Shown: positions 21,682 to 33,000 of the stretch, in pieces
How positions within the stretch are numbered: the stretch's first letter is position 1
Layout: each line of letters opens with the position of its first letter
Source of the DNA: Hippopus hippopus
Taxonomy: Eukaryota > Mollusca > Bivalvia > Cardiida > Cardiidae
NCBI GenBank assembly: GCA_946811185.2
Contig: OX328097.1
Location: 4,760,242-4,824,241, forward strand
Direction: 5' to 3'
Length of the DNA: 64,000 nucleotides
Made by a program: the position numbers and the translations under genes
The notes under the pieces: generated by a model
Seen by the model: the letters and a program-made list of their open reading frames with translations, nothing else
What the model was told of the DNA's origin: nothing
Database searches by the model: none

Positions 21682-21879
21682 TACAATCATATCTAGTCGG
21701 AACAATTCAGAGGTTACGCTACAAAATTGCAATAAATGTCGACTGGGGTATACCTACATTCTTTCCAAAGTCTGACGAAAATGACTGTGACAATAATATT
21801 TCTTTTCCTGCTGATGTTCACTTACAGAAAATAACATCATGAATCTATAGATGTGAGGACATGTTTTCGGCGATGCTGA

Positions 21880-22012
21880 ATACGCCAGCTTTTGACTTAC
21901 TTCTTAATGCTGACATACTGCAATGAATAAATAGTTATTTGCGATTGGTCGAAAGTTTAAACATGTTTAATCGGCGGGCTTCAGCAGGCCTATTTGCGGG
22001 CACATTTATGAT
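21880..22012 (+). repeat. Dispersed repeat family E, copy 1
   Basis: CGCCAGCTTTTGACTTACTT..GCAATGAATAAATAG..GCGATTGGTCGAAAG..AACATGTTTAAT. It matches 27365-27512 and 37385-37510. Confidence 0.7.
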
Positions 22013-22140
22013 ACCTATATACAAGCATTGCTACCGTTAATCAGTACCCTTTGGCGCTTATTCACACCATAGCAAATGGATATGACAGGGAATAATCCTG
22101 TTCTCGTACTAATTGGTAATTTGATAGTTTTTTAGGTGTT
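22013..22140 (+). repeat. Dispersed repeat, copy 1 of 2
   Basis: CTACCGTTAATCAGTACCCT..ATTCACACCATAGCAAATGG..CTAATTGGTAATTTGATAG matches 25270-25375. Confidence 0.65.
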
Positions 22141-22384
22141 ACCCTATAACTCATCACTGTATGTATACATGTACATGTATTTTCAAACTCATCAATTTTA
22201 ATAACAGCTGCGTCTTTTGCAACGATGATTTGGATTAATATCTAGATCTGATCTTGAAAAATATATCTAAACTAAAAAAAAAAAAATCACTTTTCAACAA
22301 CATGCAAAATAATGAGGGTAAAGAGGCAATCGCTGGTGATGTTACTTTTCACGATTTCTCCTCAAAAGACTGGCATTAAATAAT

Positions 22385-22651
22385 TGAGCCGTGCTCTGTG
22401 AAAAGGGGGCTTAATGCATCTGCGAAAAGTATCGACCCAGGTCAGCCTGCGCAGTCCGCGCAGGCTGACCTGGGCCGAAACTTTTCGCTATTGGTCAATT
22501 TTCTGTTTGTCAAAGGACCAGTCTACCTCATGATTAAGTCGATTATTTAAAAAAGTGGCTCTTATGGATCCATAATTATGTGATGACTTGGGCTGGTATC
22601 ATGTATCACGGAGATGCATTAAGCCCCCTTTTGCCAGAGCGTGGCTCATAT
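22385..22651 (+). mobile_element. MITE family B, best full-length copy
   Basis: TGAGCCGTGCTCTGTGAAAA to CCAGAGCGTGGCTCATA. The hairpin arm GACCCAGGTCAGCCTGCGCA is almost perfectly inverted. TGGATCCATAATTATGTGAT lies in the interior. Terminal inverted repeats extend about 35 bp (through GGGGGCTTAATGCATCT). Confidence 0.9.
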
Positions 22652-22781
22652 ATATGAGCCATGCTCTGTGAAAAGTGTCGCCCAAGGTTAGCCTGTGCAG
22701 TCCGCGGACAGCGCAGGCTGGCCTGAATCGATACTTTTTGCAAATGCATTAAACCTGTTTGTCACAGTGCGTAGCTCAAGT
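22652..22781 (+). mobile_element. Short family B derivative, about 130 bp
   Basis: TATGAGCCATGCTCTGTGAA, a hairpin with an added GGACAG, then TGCAAATGCATTAAACCTGT and GCGTAGCTCA. The whole right interior is missing. It directly abuts the full copy at an ATATATAT junction. Confidence 0.8.
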
Positions 22782-23035
22782 TTAAATAGCCAATATGGAG
22801 GAATCCTCGTAATGAAAAGAAAGATGGGTCTCAATTTCGTAAGTTGTATTCGATTAAGCAGTAAATCGAGTTACCTAAAACTCGAGACAAATTAATTCAA
22901 TTTTCTACGATTCAGTACGATGCCATTTGCCTGCAGTAAAATAGTATTGTAAGAACGCTGACGCTAGTGGAAGTTCTTTGGGAGAAATTTAATCAAAGTC
23001 CTGACAGTACTGAATACGTCCGAGAATTCTTGCTC

Positions 23036-23272
23036 GTGTATCAAAATATTCCGAGTTTAAACCACTCTGAACAGAGACAGATTTTGGGGAGGAAAGACGT
23101 GGGGGAAAAAAGAAAATGCTTATAACAAGCATGTTCTCCTTTTCTGCCATTGTTATCTACCCTTTCGTAGACTAATTCCATTATTTGAGCCGAACTTAAA
23201 ATTTGTCGTCTGCAAAATTAATGCTTCAAATATGGTTGAACTTAAACTTTGTCGTCTGGTAAAGATTCTATT
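23036..23272 (+). mobile_element. MITE family A
   Basis: ATATTCCGAGTTTAAACCAC to AACTTTGTCGTCTGGTAAAG; hairpin with TTATAAC centre. Confidence 0.75.
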
Positions 23273-23384
23273 TCGTCCGACTAATTATTATTACTTTCAG
23301 ATTTCTATATAGTACTCGCATCATTTAAAAAGTCAATATAGTGATATTATATAATACTTTCTAAGAAGCTGTATGTACACATAC

Positions 23385-23560
23385 CTTTTCCATACAATCA
23401 CGACTTTAATCGACCCTGAAAGAGAAGGCTTTTAAAAACATTGTGAGAAGAGGAGAATATGCTAGTAACCATCACTTTTCCCTTTTCCAATAATGTTTTC
23501 TACCCTATTAAAGAGAGAACTCATCATTTCAGCAACATTTAATTTTTCGTCTGGTGAAGA
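23385..23560 (+). mobile_element. MITE family A, shortened on the right
   Basis: CATACAATCACGACTTTAAT to TTTTTCGTCTGGTGAAGAGT; about 45 bp of interior missing. Confidence 0.75.
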
Positions 23561-24365
23561 GTTTATATCGTTCGGCTAGTTATTATTATTTTAGAGCTGT
23601 ACAAAAGAGCTGCACAATACCGGTATATTAGGCATCACCGTCGGATACTGATACAGTGTTCTGCCATGTCTGGGATTCTGGGATATTGTCTGATTGAAAA
23701 GGATAATTTTCCCATCAAAACGCATACTGGAAAGACTTTTAAAACATGTCTTTAGAGCATTCGTTTGACATCTATTGAACATGGTCCCTTTTTTGCAAGT
23801 TAATGGGACAGTTGAACCTCTGTTGGAACCACCATTGTAATAACTTTGTTAGAATATTCATTACAAACAGGCGTTTTATTACAAAAATGGATCTAATAAA
23901 CCTCTCCCTCTAGACAATACTTGGCATAACACTGTCCATGACAGTGTGATTACGTTACATTACCGTGGTATATTTGGCACACAAACTGTCTTTCTCATTA
24001 ATGATTACCGAAATTTTCGATGGTTCCGTTATGACAATTTACGGAAATTTTGACCAATGAATTTGCACGAAACAAATCACACGTATGGAAGAGTTTTCCT
24101 GGTCTATTTTTGGTAACGAAATTCTAATTGATGATCAAAATATCCCCGAAATGTTAGCATGAATAGACTTCATGTTGAGGAGATTTCAATGGAAGCAGGG
24201 ACTTTGGGGCTTTTTTGCTCGTGAAAATGAATTAATACCAATTCTTCCAATGCAAGAAATATGGAATGTAAAAGGTGACATTCACGTTAGGGTTGACAAT
24301 AGTGATCATTCTTTACTACCGCTCTGTTACTGCCGCTCCCCTTTCGAGGAAAAATATCAGCGATC
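23561..24365. other. No gene recognised
   Basis: Short frames only (23591-23782, 24172-24411) without family signature. Confidence 0.45.
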
Positions 24366-24545
24366 TAATCGCTTTGTAGTGTGTTTACGACCCTACGGAA
24401 AAGGCTTTTGAAAAAACTACGGGTAAAGGTGAAATACTGGTAACCAGCATTTCCCGTTTTCTCGCTTTGTTTTCTAGCCTTTCAATGACAAAACCTATCA
24501 TCTGTGACACATTTCATTTGTCGTCTATAAATGCTTTCTAATTTT
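24366..24545 (+). mobile_element. MITE family A
   Basis: CTTTGTAGTGTGTTTACGAC to CGTCTATAAATGCTTTCTAA; the palindrome CTGGTAACCAG is flanked by arms that have each lost one A. Confidence 0.75.
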
Positions 24546-25269
24546 TTGTGGCTTATTACTTTTTTTTTTAAAGAAAGTAGAAAATTACAAACGAAAAAGA
24601 AAGATAGCAAGCAAAATTCATTAAGATGAAGAACAAACCCCTAGCAGACAAGGCTAGAAAAAGTATGCTTGCCACGGATAGTCTCTTACAGTAGATGATA
24701 GAACTCAGCTTGCGGTTGTTATTTTCCCAAAAGATTTTTTTTTTTTCTTTTCATTTGAAAATGTGCTTCTGCCAAAATATCAAAGATAACCATCGTTCCG
24801 GGTAATTTATGTCAGAGGCTTTTAGTGAAAAAAAAGTTACAAAACATGCGTGTAGGCGCCTGTACTCGAGCACGAGGCTGAATATGCATGATATTGAGTT
24901 TCAAGAAGGATTATTTGAGAAAAAGACAGACGCAGTAAGAAGTATGGGAACATAAAAATCTTTTGTGGTTAATTATGAAGAGAAATAATGACAAGTAACG
25001 TTGCCAGCGATAGCCTTTTTATCTCAATCGCTACGCCTTTTTTTCTATGCCAATGTCATCCGGATCGAGTTTAGAGAGATATGAGTGTTTTTTTTAACCT
25101 TTTTTTGGCGTAACTGCTGTAAGCCTATACGCTAGCTTTTTATCTACTTCTTGGTTAAAATTTCGAATGAATGATTCGAACTTTTCGATTGTTAAATCAA
25201 TTTGACATGTTAATACAGCTGGGCCTCTACGGGCCCATTGGGGGCGTAATTACAACACCAAAAAACAAA
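24546..25269. other. Non-coding, T-run rich
   Basis: No gene or matched repeat. Confidence 0.45.
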
Positions 25270-25380
25270 GGTTGTTACCGTTAATCGATACCCAGCCTAT
25301 TCACACCTAGCAAATGGTTATGATAGGACATACTAGTAATCCTTTTCTTGTACTATTTGGTAATTTAATACTTTAATGCG
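25270..25380 (+). repeat. Dispersed repeat, copy 2 of 2
   Basis: GTTACCGTTAATCGATACCC..GCAAATGGTTATGATAGGAC..TTTGGTAATTTAATAC, aligned to 22013-22140. Confidence 0.65.
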
Positions 25381-25444
25381 TGCCAACTCGACCTATATGC
25401 AGTCCGGTAAAAACCAGAAATATTTTATATAGGTTTTAATACAC

Positions 25445-25553
25445 AAGCGATTGATGTAGATTCGAGATCAGACTGCACGTTCTGTGCAGTGTGATTTTGA
25501 CCTATGCCGTCCGCAACGGCCACTGTTTTGCCTATGCGGCTGGAATGGTTAAA
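25445..25553 (-). mobile_element. MITE family C, partial
   Basis: TGTAGATTCGAGATCAGACT..GCACGTTCTGTGCAG hairpin, then CCGTCCGCAACGGCC and a terminal GGTTAA. Confidence 0.7.
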
Positions 25554-25604
25554 CAAAGTTCGTTAACAAGGTAGAACGTTACTTCCATCAATATAAAATA
25601 TAAT

Positions 25605-26231
25605 CGAGCCCTTCTCTGTGAAAAGGGGGTAAAAAAAAAACTGCAAAAAGTGTCGGCCGAGGTCAGCCTGCGCACTTCGCGCAGGCTGACCTGGATCGAA
25701 ACTTTTTGCTATTGGTCACTATTCTGCTTGTCAAAGGACCATCCTAGCAATTGATTCAGTCGCTTGTTAGACAAAATGGATTTTATGGATCCACAATTAT
25801 GACTGTGATGACGCGCTTTATCTCCCGCTAGATGGCATTCTACAAATACACATCTATCTAATTTGGGCATTCTGGGTACAGAACCGGACTACTTTTCAAA
25901 ACAACAACCGTTACTTTGAATTTCAAAATGAAATAAACGTTTACTTAAAAAAAAAAGCTACCTGGTGCGATTCAGTCAGCTATGATCGGCTAGCATGTAA
26001 CCTATGCACCGGCCATTTAATAAAAACAGCCCCTACATGCTTTGGTAATAGGCTAATAGCTTCGGTATAAGTCCTACTTTTCCCAAGTATTCGGGGGTGG
26101 GTGATGCGTCATAGCAGACAGGTCGAATCTTCGAAGAATATGACATGCGCAGACAACGCGCAGACATGCGCAGACAACGCATCATGGAGAGGCATTAAAA
26201 ACTCCCTTTTGTCAGTGCATGGCTCATATGC
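25605..26231 (+). mobile_element. MITE family B split by an unknown 350-bp insertion
   Basis: The copy runs from CCCTTCTCTGTGAAAAGGGG to about 25818, where the family consensus stops. The missing terminal portion (ATCATGGAGAGGCATTAAAA..GCATGGCTCATA) reappears at about 26178-26231. The material between has no family I recognise and ends in a duplicated CATGCGCAGACAACGC unit. Confidence 0.7.
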
Positions 26232-26354
26232 CTATCATCGCACCGTAAACATTCGACTTATATGGGAATATATTTGGTAAGTCAAAAAATATCCAGTGCA
26301 ATAACGAATCAAATCGTTCACAATTTTCATATTTGGCCGTAATATGTCCGATAA

Positions 26355-26545
26355 TTGGTGATCGTCATTCCGACAGGAGATTTTCCTGTCCTACCGCTCC
26401 ACGTGGGTTCGACAGTGTTTATATGATAAAGCAGCCAGTGGCTTGGAAAGAATACCGTTCAAGGGATTGGTAAAATGAAACAGTATGGTGAACTGGCCGC
26501 CGCGATATCACAAAATAATGTTGAAACGGCGTAATAAATCAAGAT
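26355..26545 (+). mobile_element. SINE 3' portion
   Basis: GATCGTCATTCCGACAGGAG..AGCAGCCAGTGGCTTGGAAA..ATAATGTTGAAACGGCGTAA matches the body and tail of the SINE at 58117; the tRNA-like head is missing. Confidence 0.75.
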
Positions 26546-27130
26546 TTTTTTTTTTATTTACATCTTTATGGAAAAACCTCGAGAGAAATAGGAGATTCTT
26601 GTAACAATCAATTTTTTTCTATTCCTCAAAATACAAATGCCTCACTGCTATATACTGTACTGGTTGATAAAGGGATAAAGGGATTATCAGACAGTCATTA
26701 AGAATTTCGTATATTTGTAGAGATTTTTCCGTTGACAGAAAATATGCAGTTTCGTAAGAAAACTGGTTACCGGCGTTAAATTTGTTCACACCTGTCAGTG
26801 CAGTGCTGGCGTTCGGGGACCAATAACCTGGAATTTCTCATTGCTTTTTCACGCTTCGCGAGATTATTCTTGTCTCCAGGGAGTCGTGAAATTGCCAAAC
26901 TTCAATTCACGTACGTGTGATAAAAACTTATTATACCTACCTTCAAAGTTTTTGACAAAAATAGATGTGACATAAAGAGAAACAAATTTACACATATTGA
27001 TGTAGACAAACTGACTGTTATCGAATTATCGAAATGTAGGTCAAACTTGTGTCTTTTGGGACCAATTTACATTTATTATGTCATTTGATACATATCATTT
27101 CGTACAACAAAGAACCAAGAGTCTTCCGGT
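26546..27130. other. No feature recognised
   Basis: AT-rich non-coding. Confidence 0.5.
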
Positions 27131-27302
27131 TCCGTATTCACCAACCATTGTTGAGAATATTCTAGATTTAGAAAGTAACACACCTTCTGATTGGCTAAAC
27201 CATTTGGTTTAGCCAATCAGAAGTTGTGTTACTTTCAAATTTAGAAAATTCTTGTGAATAAGACTAAGAATGTTCTTAATAATGGTTGGTGTATACGGAT
27301 CC
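27131..27302. mobile_element. MITE family D, full length
   Basis: Ends TCCGTATTCACCAACCATTG and AATGGTTGGTGTATACGGA. The centre (27184-27223) is a perfect palindrome with arm CTTCTGATTGGCTAAACC. The family has about 170 bp. Confidence 0.85.
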
Positions 27303-27359
27303 ATGGTCTGAAAATAACAAACGATTATTTCAAGGATTATTGGTGTAAATATCAGTTTT

Positions 27360-27512
27360 TTAGGAGCAGGTAGATACTCCGGCTTTTGAACTACTTCTTG
27401 GTATTGCGATACATGTACTCGAATGAATAAATGAATAAATAGTAAAATGCGATTGGTCAAAAATATGAACATGGATATTCTACGAGCTCATGCAGCCCAC
27501 TTTGCGGGCAAA
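27360..27512 (+). repeat. Dispersed repeat family E, copy 2
   Basis: CTCCGGCTTTTGAACTACTT..CGAATGAATAAATGAATAAA..TGCGATTGGTCAAAAATATG. Confidence 0.7.
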
Positions 27513-27949
27513 GGCATACATTTAAAAATATATTTAAAATCCTTAAAAATCTTCTACATTCAGCAGTCTGGAATCCTCTACAAATTGGGCAAAATTATCC
27601 TTTCGTTGACCTCTCTCAGAATTTTTTATTAAATTTTGATCTGCTTTTAATTTGACTTGACTTAAAGTGATAACAAGCTATAGGTACGCTAATAAGGTTT
27701 TCTAGAGAAGTAACTTCCGTTTTCCTTATGACAGTATGATATCATTGTTCTCCCTCGAATGTCATACCACACTACAACATACTTAGAGGCGTTTGTATTC
27801 AGTAGCGTCATTTTAGTATGTGAAAATATAGGACTTCCGTTGGATTGGGCTTATTTTCTCAATAGAATCTTATTTCAATACAGTCTTTTACAGTTGGATG
27901 TCTTTGTCGATACTATTTACGTGTATGGCACACTTGTTTATAAAGCAGT

Positions 27950-28208
27950 TGTTGTCATAACCCTGGCGTCGTCGCCGTCTGCGTCGTACAAAAACTTTGA
28001 CATTTTGTAATTTCTCTGATCTTCAGAAGATATTTACTTCAAACGTGGACAAATTATTAACAATCAAAAAGGGAGCCCATACAACAGGGGCAGATCACTA
28101 TCGAAATATTTTGACACTTACATGGCCCTTTTTCGACCTGAAATTTTCACTGAAAATCAATCACTTGCAGTCGAGTGTTGGCACCCGCATGCTGTGCTCT
28201 TGTTTTGT
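27950..28208 (+). repeat. Dispersed repeat with GTCGTC tract, copy 1 of 2
   Basis: CATAACCCTGGCGTCGTCGC..AACTTTGACATTTTGTAATT..TTTACTTCAAACGTGGACAA, ending TGCTGTGCTCTTGTTTTG; aligns along its length to 61010-61262. Confidence 0.75.
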
Positions 28209-28669
28209 CTTTAGTTAGACCTTATTTTTTCTTTTGAAAAACATTGTGCCAAAATGGAAAGTGGTTGTAATGATCCTTCCTATGACCTCATTATTTTCAC
28301 AGAAATTCGAGTGTTCAGAGAGAGCTGTGCAGATTTTTAAAAAGTCACCAAACTTAAAAATGTTTTATATATATATTTTTTAATTATTTACTTAAAACAG
28401 TTTTGCCTAGAATCAGGCTCATCATTACATATCCCAAAGAAACCCTTTTCATCCTCGTGATTTTCGCGGGTTTTGTACGTCTCATCTAGCAACGAGTTCC
28501 TCCAACCGATAAAAAAAGTGAAAAAAAAACCATGGAAACCTCATCTAAAATTGCACCCTAGAAAGTATTCAAACGCCGAATTAACAAATTGATATGTTCT
28601 TTATTTGCTTGTACAATTAAAGATTGTACCTTTTTGTTGTCCAAAGTTATCATTTTCAAAGCGTATTTG

Positions 28670-28684
28670 TAACTCTCATTTCAG
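28670..28684 (+). promoter_or_regulatory. 3' splice acceptor of a 5' UTR intron
   Basis: AACTCTCATTTCAG directly precedes GCAATG, three bases before the predicted ENTPD start. This implies an upstream exon I could not place, whose promoter is therefore also unlocated. Confidence 0.6.
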
Positions 28685-28687
28685 GCA

Positions 28688-29081
28688 ATGCATATGGTTT
28701 TCCTGATATGTTTGGGAGCATATCTTGCACACGAGACCAGATTTGCACAAGCACGCCAAGGCGACGAGTATGGCATCATCTTAGACGGCGGAAGTTCCGG
28801 TACAAAACTCAAAGTGTACAGATGGCGCCACCAGACAGGAATTCAGTCACGTGACGTTGATAACAGATCTACTAAATCAAACACTGAAATCAAATATGTC
28901 GACGGGAAGAAATTGGATATAAAACTGATTTTTCATGAGAAATTTTCACCGGGGATAAGTGAATTCGCCTACACACTGAACAAGGTGGAAAAATATCTAT
29001 GCAATATACTTGGCATGGCAACAGATGTTGTACCTCGACACAAGAAAAAAAGAACACCCATCTTCTTTTACGCTACTGCAG
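28688..29081 (+). CDS. ENTPD: ENTPD exon 1 (coding part)
   Basis: Starts at MHMVFLICLGAYLAH, a short hydrophobic leader with a plausible cleavage after AQA (residues 20-22). It contains ACR1 (DGGSSGTKLKVYRW) and stops inside ACR2 after ATA plus one base; the donor is GTAACG. A second in-frame Met (residue 3) is a possible alternative start. Confidence 0.9.
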
Positions 29082-30059
29082 GTAACGTTACAATTGCGTT
29101 AACCTGAAAAGTGCCTATCACAACTTTAAATGTATATGCGACCAATGTAGATCAAGATCAGACCTCACAAGTCTGATCTTTGATCTGCGCTGTCCGCTGT
29201 TTACTGATTGTGATATTTACTGCCGTGAAATAGCATCTAAACCCATTACCAAATGAAAAAAAGAAAATGGTGGTATCTAGCGTTACGTCCTTTTTCAACC
29301 ATTTTTCTTAACTTTTCAAAGACAAACCTCCCCCTCCCCCCCCCTCCCCCCCCCCATCATTTGAGAGACATTTAATTTGTCGTCTGCAAGTGCTTACAAT
29401 GTGGACCAAAACCACAGTATTAAGCACGTTTTTACTACAAGTAAAACCATGCGTTTTCTTACGAGAAATATGAGAAATGACTCGTTAACCTAAAACGTCG
29501 CTCGTTCATATTTTTGCTTTTAATTTAATCTAAATACAATCAGGCTGTATCATTAAAGTTTCCAATTTGATTTGATATTTAGACTTTTAATCACGGTCGG
29601 CACCACGATGCTCTGTAGATATAGGTCATTTACTTTTTTAGACGACATTTTCCTCTGGTTGTAGAACACTTTAAACATTGTGGCTAAAGAACAAATTCCT
29701 TGTCGGGAGCATTTATCTCTTCAGTTACACTATCTTCTCGTATATTCACGTATCAAATAATGCGTCATGTCAGTTATGCATTTTTCAGCCCTTACCACAC
29801 AATCCCGACTTTTAACAACGCTGAGGATGAAGGCTCAAGAAAACATTGTGGGAAAAGGAGAAAATGCTGATAACCAGCATTTTCTCCCTTTCCCCACGAT
29901 GTTTTCTGTCCTTCCGACAACAATTTTTAATTTGTGAGTCACAGTTATTTTGTCGTCTGCAAATGCTTTCAATTTGGATAAGTCTACAAATATGCCGTTT
30001 AGTAAAGGATAAAGAGCTTTTTGAACTCGTCCACTGTAAGTTTGTTCCAAGAGTTTATG

Positions 30060-30093
<34 letters not shown>

Positions 30094-33000
30094 GAGAGAT
30101 TCAGGTTTCATACAAAACAAGCTCTTTTTTCAATAAAGGGTATTTTTTCCACTTCATAGTTAAAAAAAACTAGAGCGTGCGCACCAAACACGCTAAATTA
30201 CAGTCTGGTTTCAGTTCTCAATTTTTTCTAAATTCATTGTAAAGCAATTTCTGATTGGCTAAATTCCTTGATTAAGCCAATTAGAAATTGCGTTACGTTC
30301 CAAATTTAGCATCAGACTTAGAATGCAATACTAAGTCCGTATTCACCAACCATTCTTAAGAACATTATTAGCCTCATTCTCAAGAATTTTCTAAATTTGA
30401 CAGTAACACAAATTCTGATTGGCTAAACCTAATGGTTTAGCCAATCAGAATTTGCGTTACTTTCTAATTCCATAATAAAACAAAGAATATTCTGTTACAG
30501 GTCTGAGAATCCTACCAATCGCTGTTACAGAGAGACTTTTAGATAAGATAGAGCATGTTCTGGGAAATGCCTCAATCAATCCGTTTACTATTCGTCCGGG
30601 AGGGGTTCGTGTTTTGTCTGGTGAGGAAGAGGGTGTGTTCGCTTGGGTTGCTGCAAACTACCTCAGGGGGTATTTTTGGTCCGACAAGTAAGTTTTCCTA
30701 GCAGGTCTATACTAATTAATTCTATACCACACAACAAACTCGTAAACGGGTCCATATAACAGGCATTTGCAGACAACACATGTTTAGTCCAGATAAGACC
30801 TCCAAGTTATCTTAGGCAGATTCAGAATCTGCCCAGACCAATTTGGACTTCAATTTGGCTGGGCATCCTCTGAATCTGCTCAGGTCAAATTAGAATCTTC
30901 ATGTCAATGTTATTGACACTGCTTAGAGTCTAATCTGACCTAGGATGAATTATCATCTTTTAAACTATTAACTATGAGTGAAAGATTAAAAATAATGACA
31001 CAAAGTGTCGCACTATACCAAACGTATACAGTCAAACCTGTGCAAGCGGCCACACACGAACAGCAGCCAATTTGTGAACAGCAGGCAACACAAGTCCGCC
31101 CGTGCATATTTCTTCTTTAATTACCTTGTGCATAGCAATAATCTGCCAATTGCAACCAGCAGCCACTTTTATTGGTATGATTTTACTGTTTATGACACCT
31201 ACACAACAGCCGCCTTTATCACGTGCGACCATCTCTGACATAGTGTTTACTTGAAAAAAGAAAAACTGATAATTACAACTCAACTTCTCCTTCGTTCACA
31301 GATTGACTGCTGGTCATGTGTGGCTGCTTGCACAAATTGGACTGAAAATGTTTAAAATTCATGTTTTATTTCTGTGTTTTATTTATTTATTTTTTTAAAT
31401 AGAAATAGATTAAAAGTCCAATGTAAACAAACCTTTACCTATTGAAACCATTATACTCACAACACATAATAGTGTAAGAAGTGCATATTGTGGACAACAG
31501 CCAATCTGTGAACAACAGCCACTTATAGAACTTCTCTTCAGTGGCTGCTGTACACAGATTTGACTGTATATGATACTACAGTTACAACAAGACTACGACC
31601 AGAGTTTGCATTCATGTACACTTCTTTAATATTGTTCTGAATATTACTTACAAGACTAGCTAGATGATTGGCCTAGACGCCCTGTCGTGGCCAATGAGAT
31701 GGTCAGTATCGAAATTTAGAAAACAAAATTTAAATACAGGGTGAAACCCCCCCCCCCCACCACCACCATAAAAAAAGAACAGAACCAATGAAAATCTTAT
31801 TAATTCCTACAGAGATCCTGCAATTTTGAAAAGTTGCTGGACTTAAATTTCAGTCTGTGTACGATCATACCCCAAAGTTTCACCTATCTTGGTCCCTTGT
31901 CTTTCCCCCCAAAGATATGCTCCGAATGGCCTCCGTGGCGTTGTAGGCACACTTGCATACATAGCGCAAAATGATCTAATTTGCCCTTCGGGGATGTCCC
32001 CGGTTTTGGCTGCGATTGCTGCTTTCAGTTCACCAAGGGTTTAAGGGTTATTCTGGTACAATGGACTATTGTAAGATTTAATGCAATTTTTATTGGTCCT
32101 GTGTTTTTCTGTCACACTGTAGTTGGTGAACATTGTCCCTGATTCAACACTTTATATTTTCAGACCACCTAGTCAGTCTGTGGGTGTGTTGGAGATGGGC
32201 GGAGGTTCAACACAAATAGCATTTCTACCAGACCACTCTATATATGCAAATATGTTTCCTGTTCGTATTGGTGGACGAACATATCATTTATATGCTCATA
32301 GTTATTTGTTTTATGGTCAGAACTATATTGTGTCGCGGATAAATGATTATCTGGTGGCGTTACAAAACAAAGTGCTGGAGGTCAACAATCCTTGCATGCT
32401 TGTTGGTGGTAAGTATTTTATAATGAAGCGATACTCTGTGAGAAGGGATCTTTATGCACCTGCAAAAAGTATCGACCCATGTCAGCCTGTCTGTCTGTCT
32501 GCCTGCCTCTCTCTCTCTCTCTCTCTCTTCAGAATGATTTCAATGTTCCTAACTCGTTATCCCTGAAATACAATATAATATTTATTGTTGACTTTTGTCT
32601 GGGTATCAATTTGTATTCATTCTCTTCCAATATAAGGCACATATTAAGGTTAACTACTGGGTTTGAATGGTCTTTATAAACACAAACTATAATTTTCTAA
32701 ATACGAACAAAAGATGAAATAAAACAAATCGATTAATGTTGCATGTTATTTATTTTCCTTTTTTACAGATAACACAACCCACCATTTTCTCGGTAAATCC
32801 GTCCATATTCACGGGTCAGCAAATGTTTCAAAGTGCCTTGAAATAATTGACATTTTTCTGAAAACTGCGGACGACAACTGGTGTTATCCGAAACCATGTG
32901 CTATCGGACAAACTTATCAACCACCTGTTGCTGATGTCATTTTCTACGCAATTTCCGCTTTTAAGTATGCACCAAATTACCTTAAAGCTGTTGACGAATT

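Larger units (their letters stand above)
29082..30500 (+). other. ENTPD intron 1, transposon-rich
   Basis: Holds a family C core (29141-29205), a decayed family A (29241-29410), a full family A (29787-30011), a GATA microsatellite and two family D copies. Confidence 0.85.
30688..32163 (+). other. ENTPD intron 2
   Basis: Contains a truncated family A end (30717-30783), the CAGTCAAACC element (31025-31571) and a C-run near 31748. The remaining 400 bases before exon 3 show nothing recognised. Confidence 0.85.

Noticed and set aside
32123..32163. Start codon for exon 3 of ENTPD as a separate gene
   Set aside because: The open frame upstream of the acceptor at 32164 is intronic; splicing from exon 2 restores the conserved family sequence.
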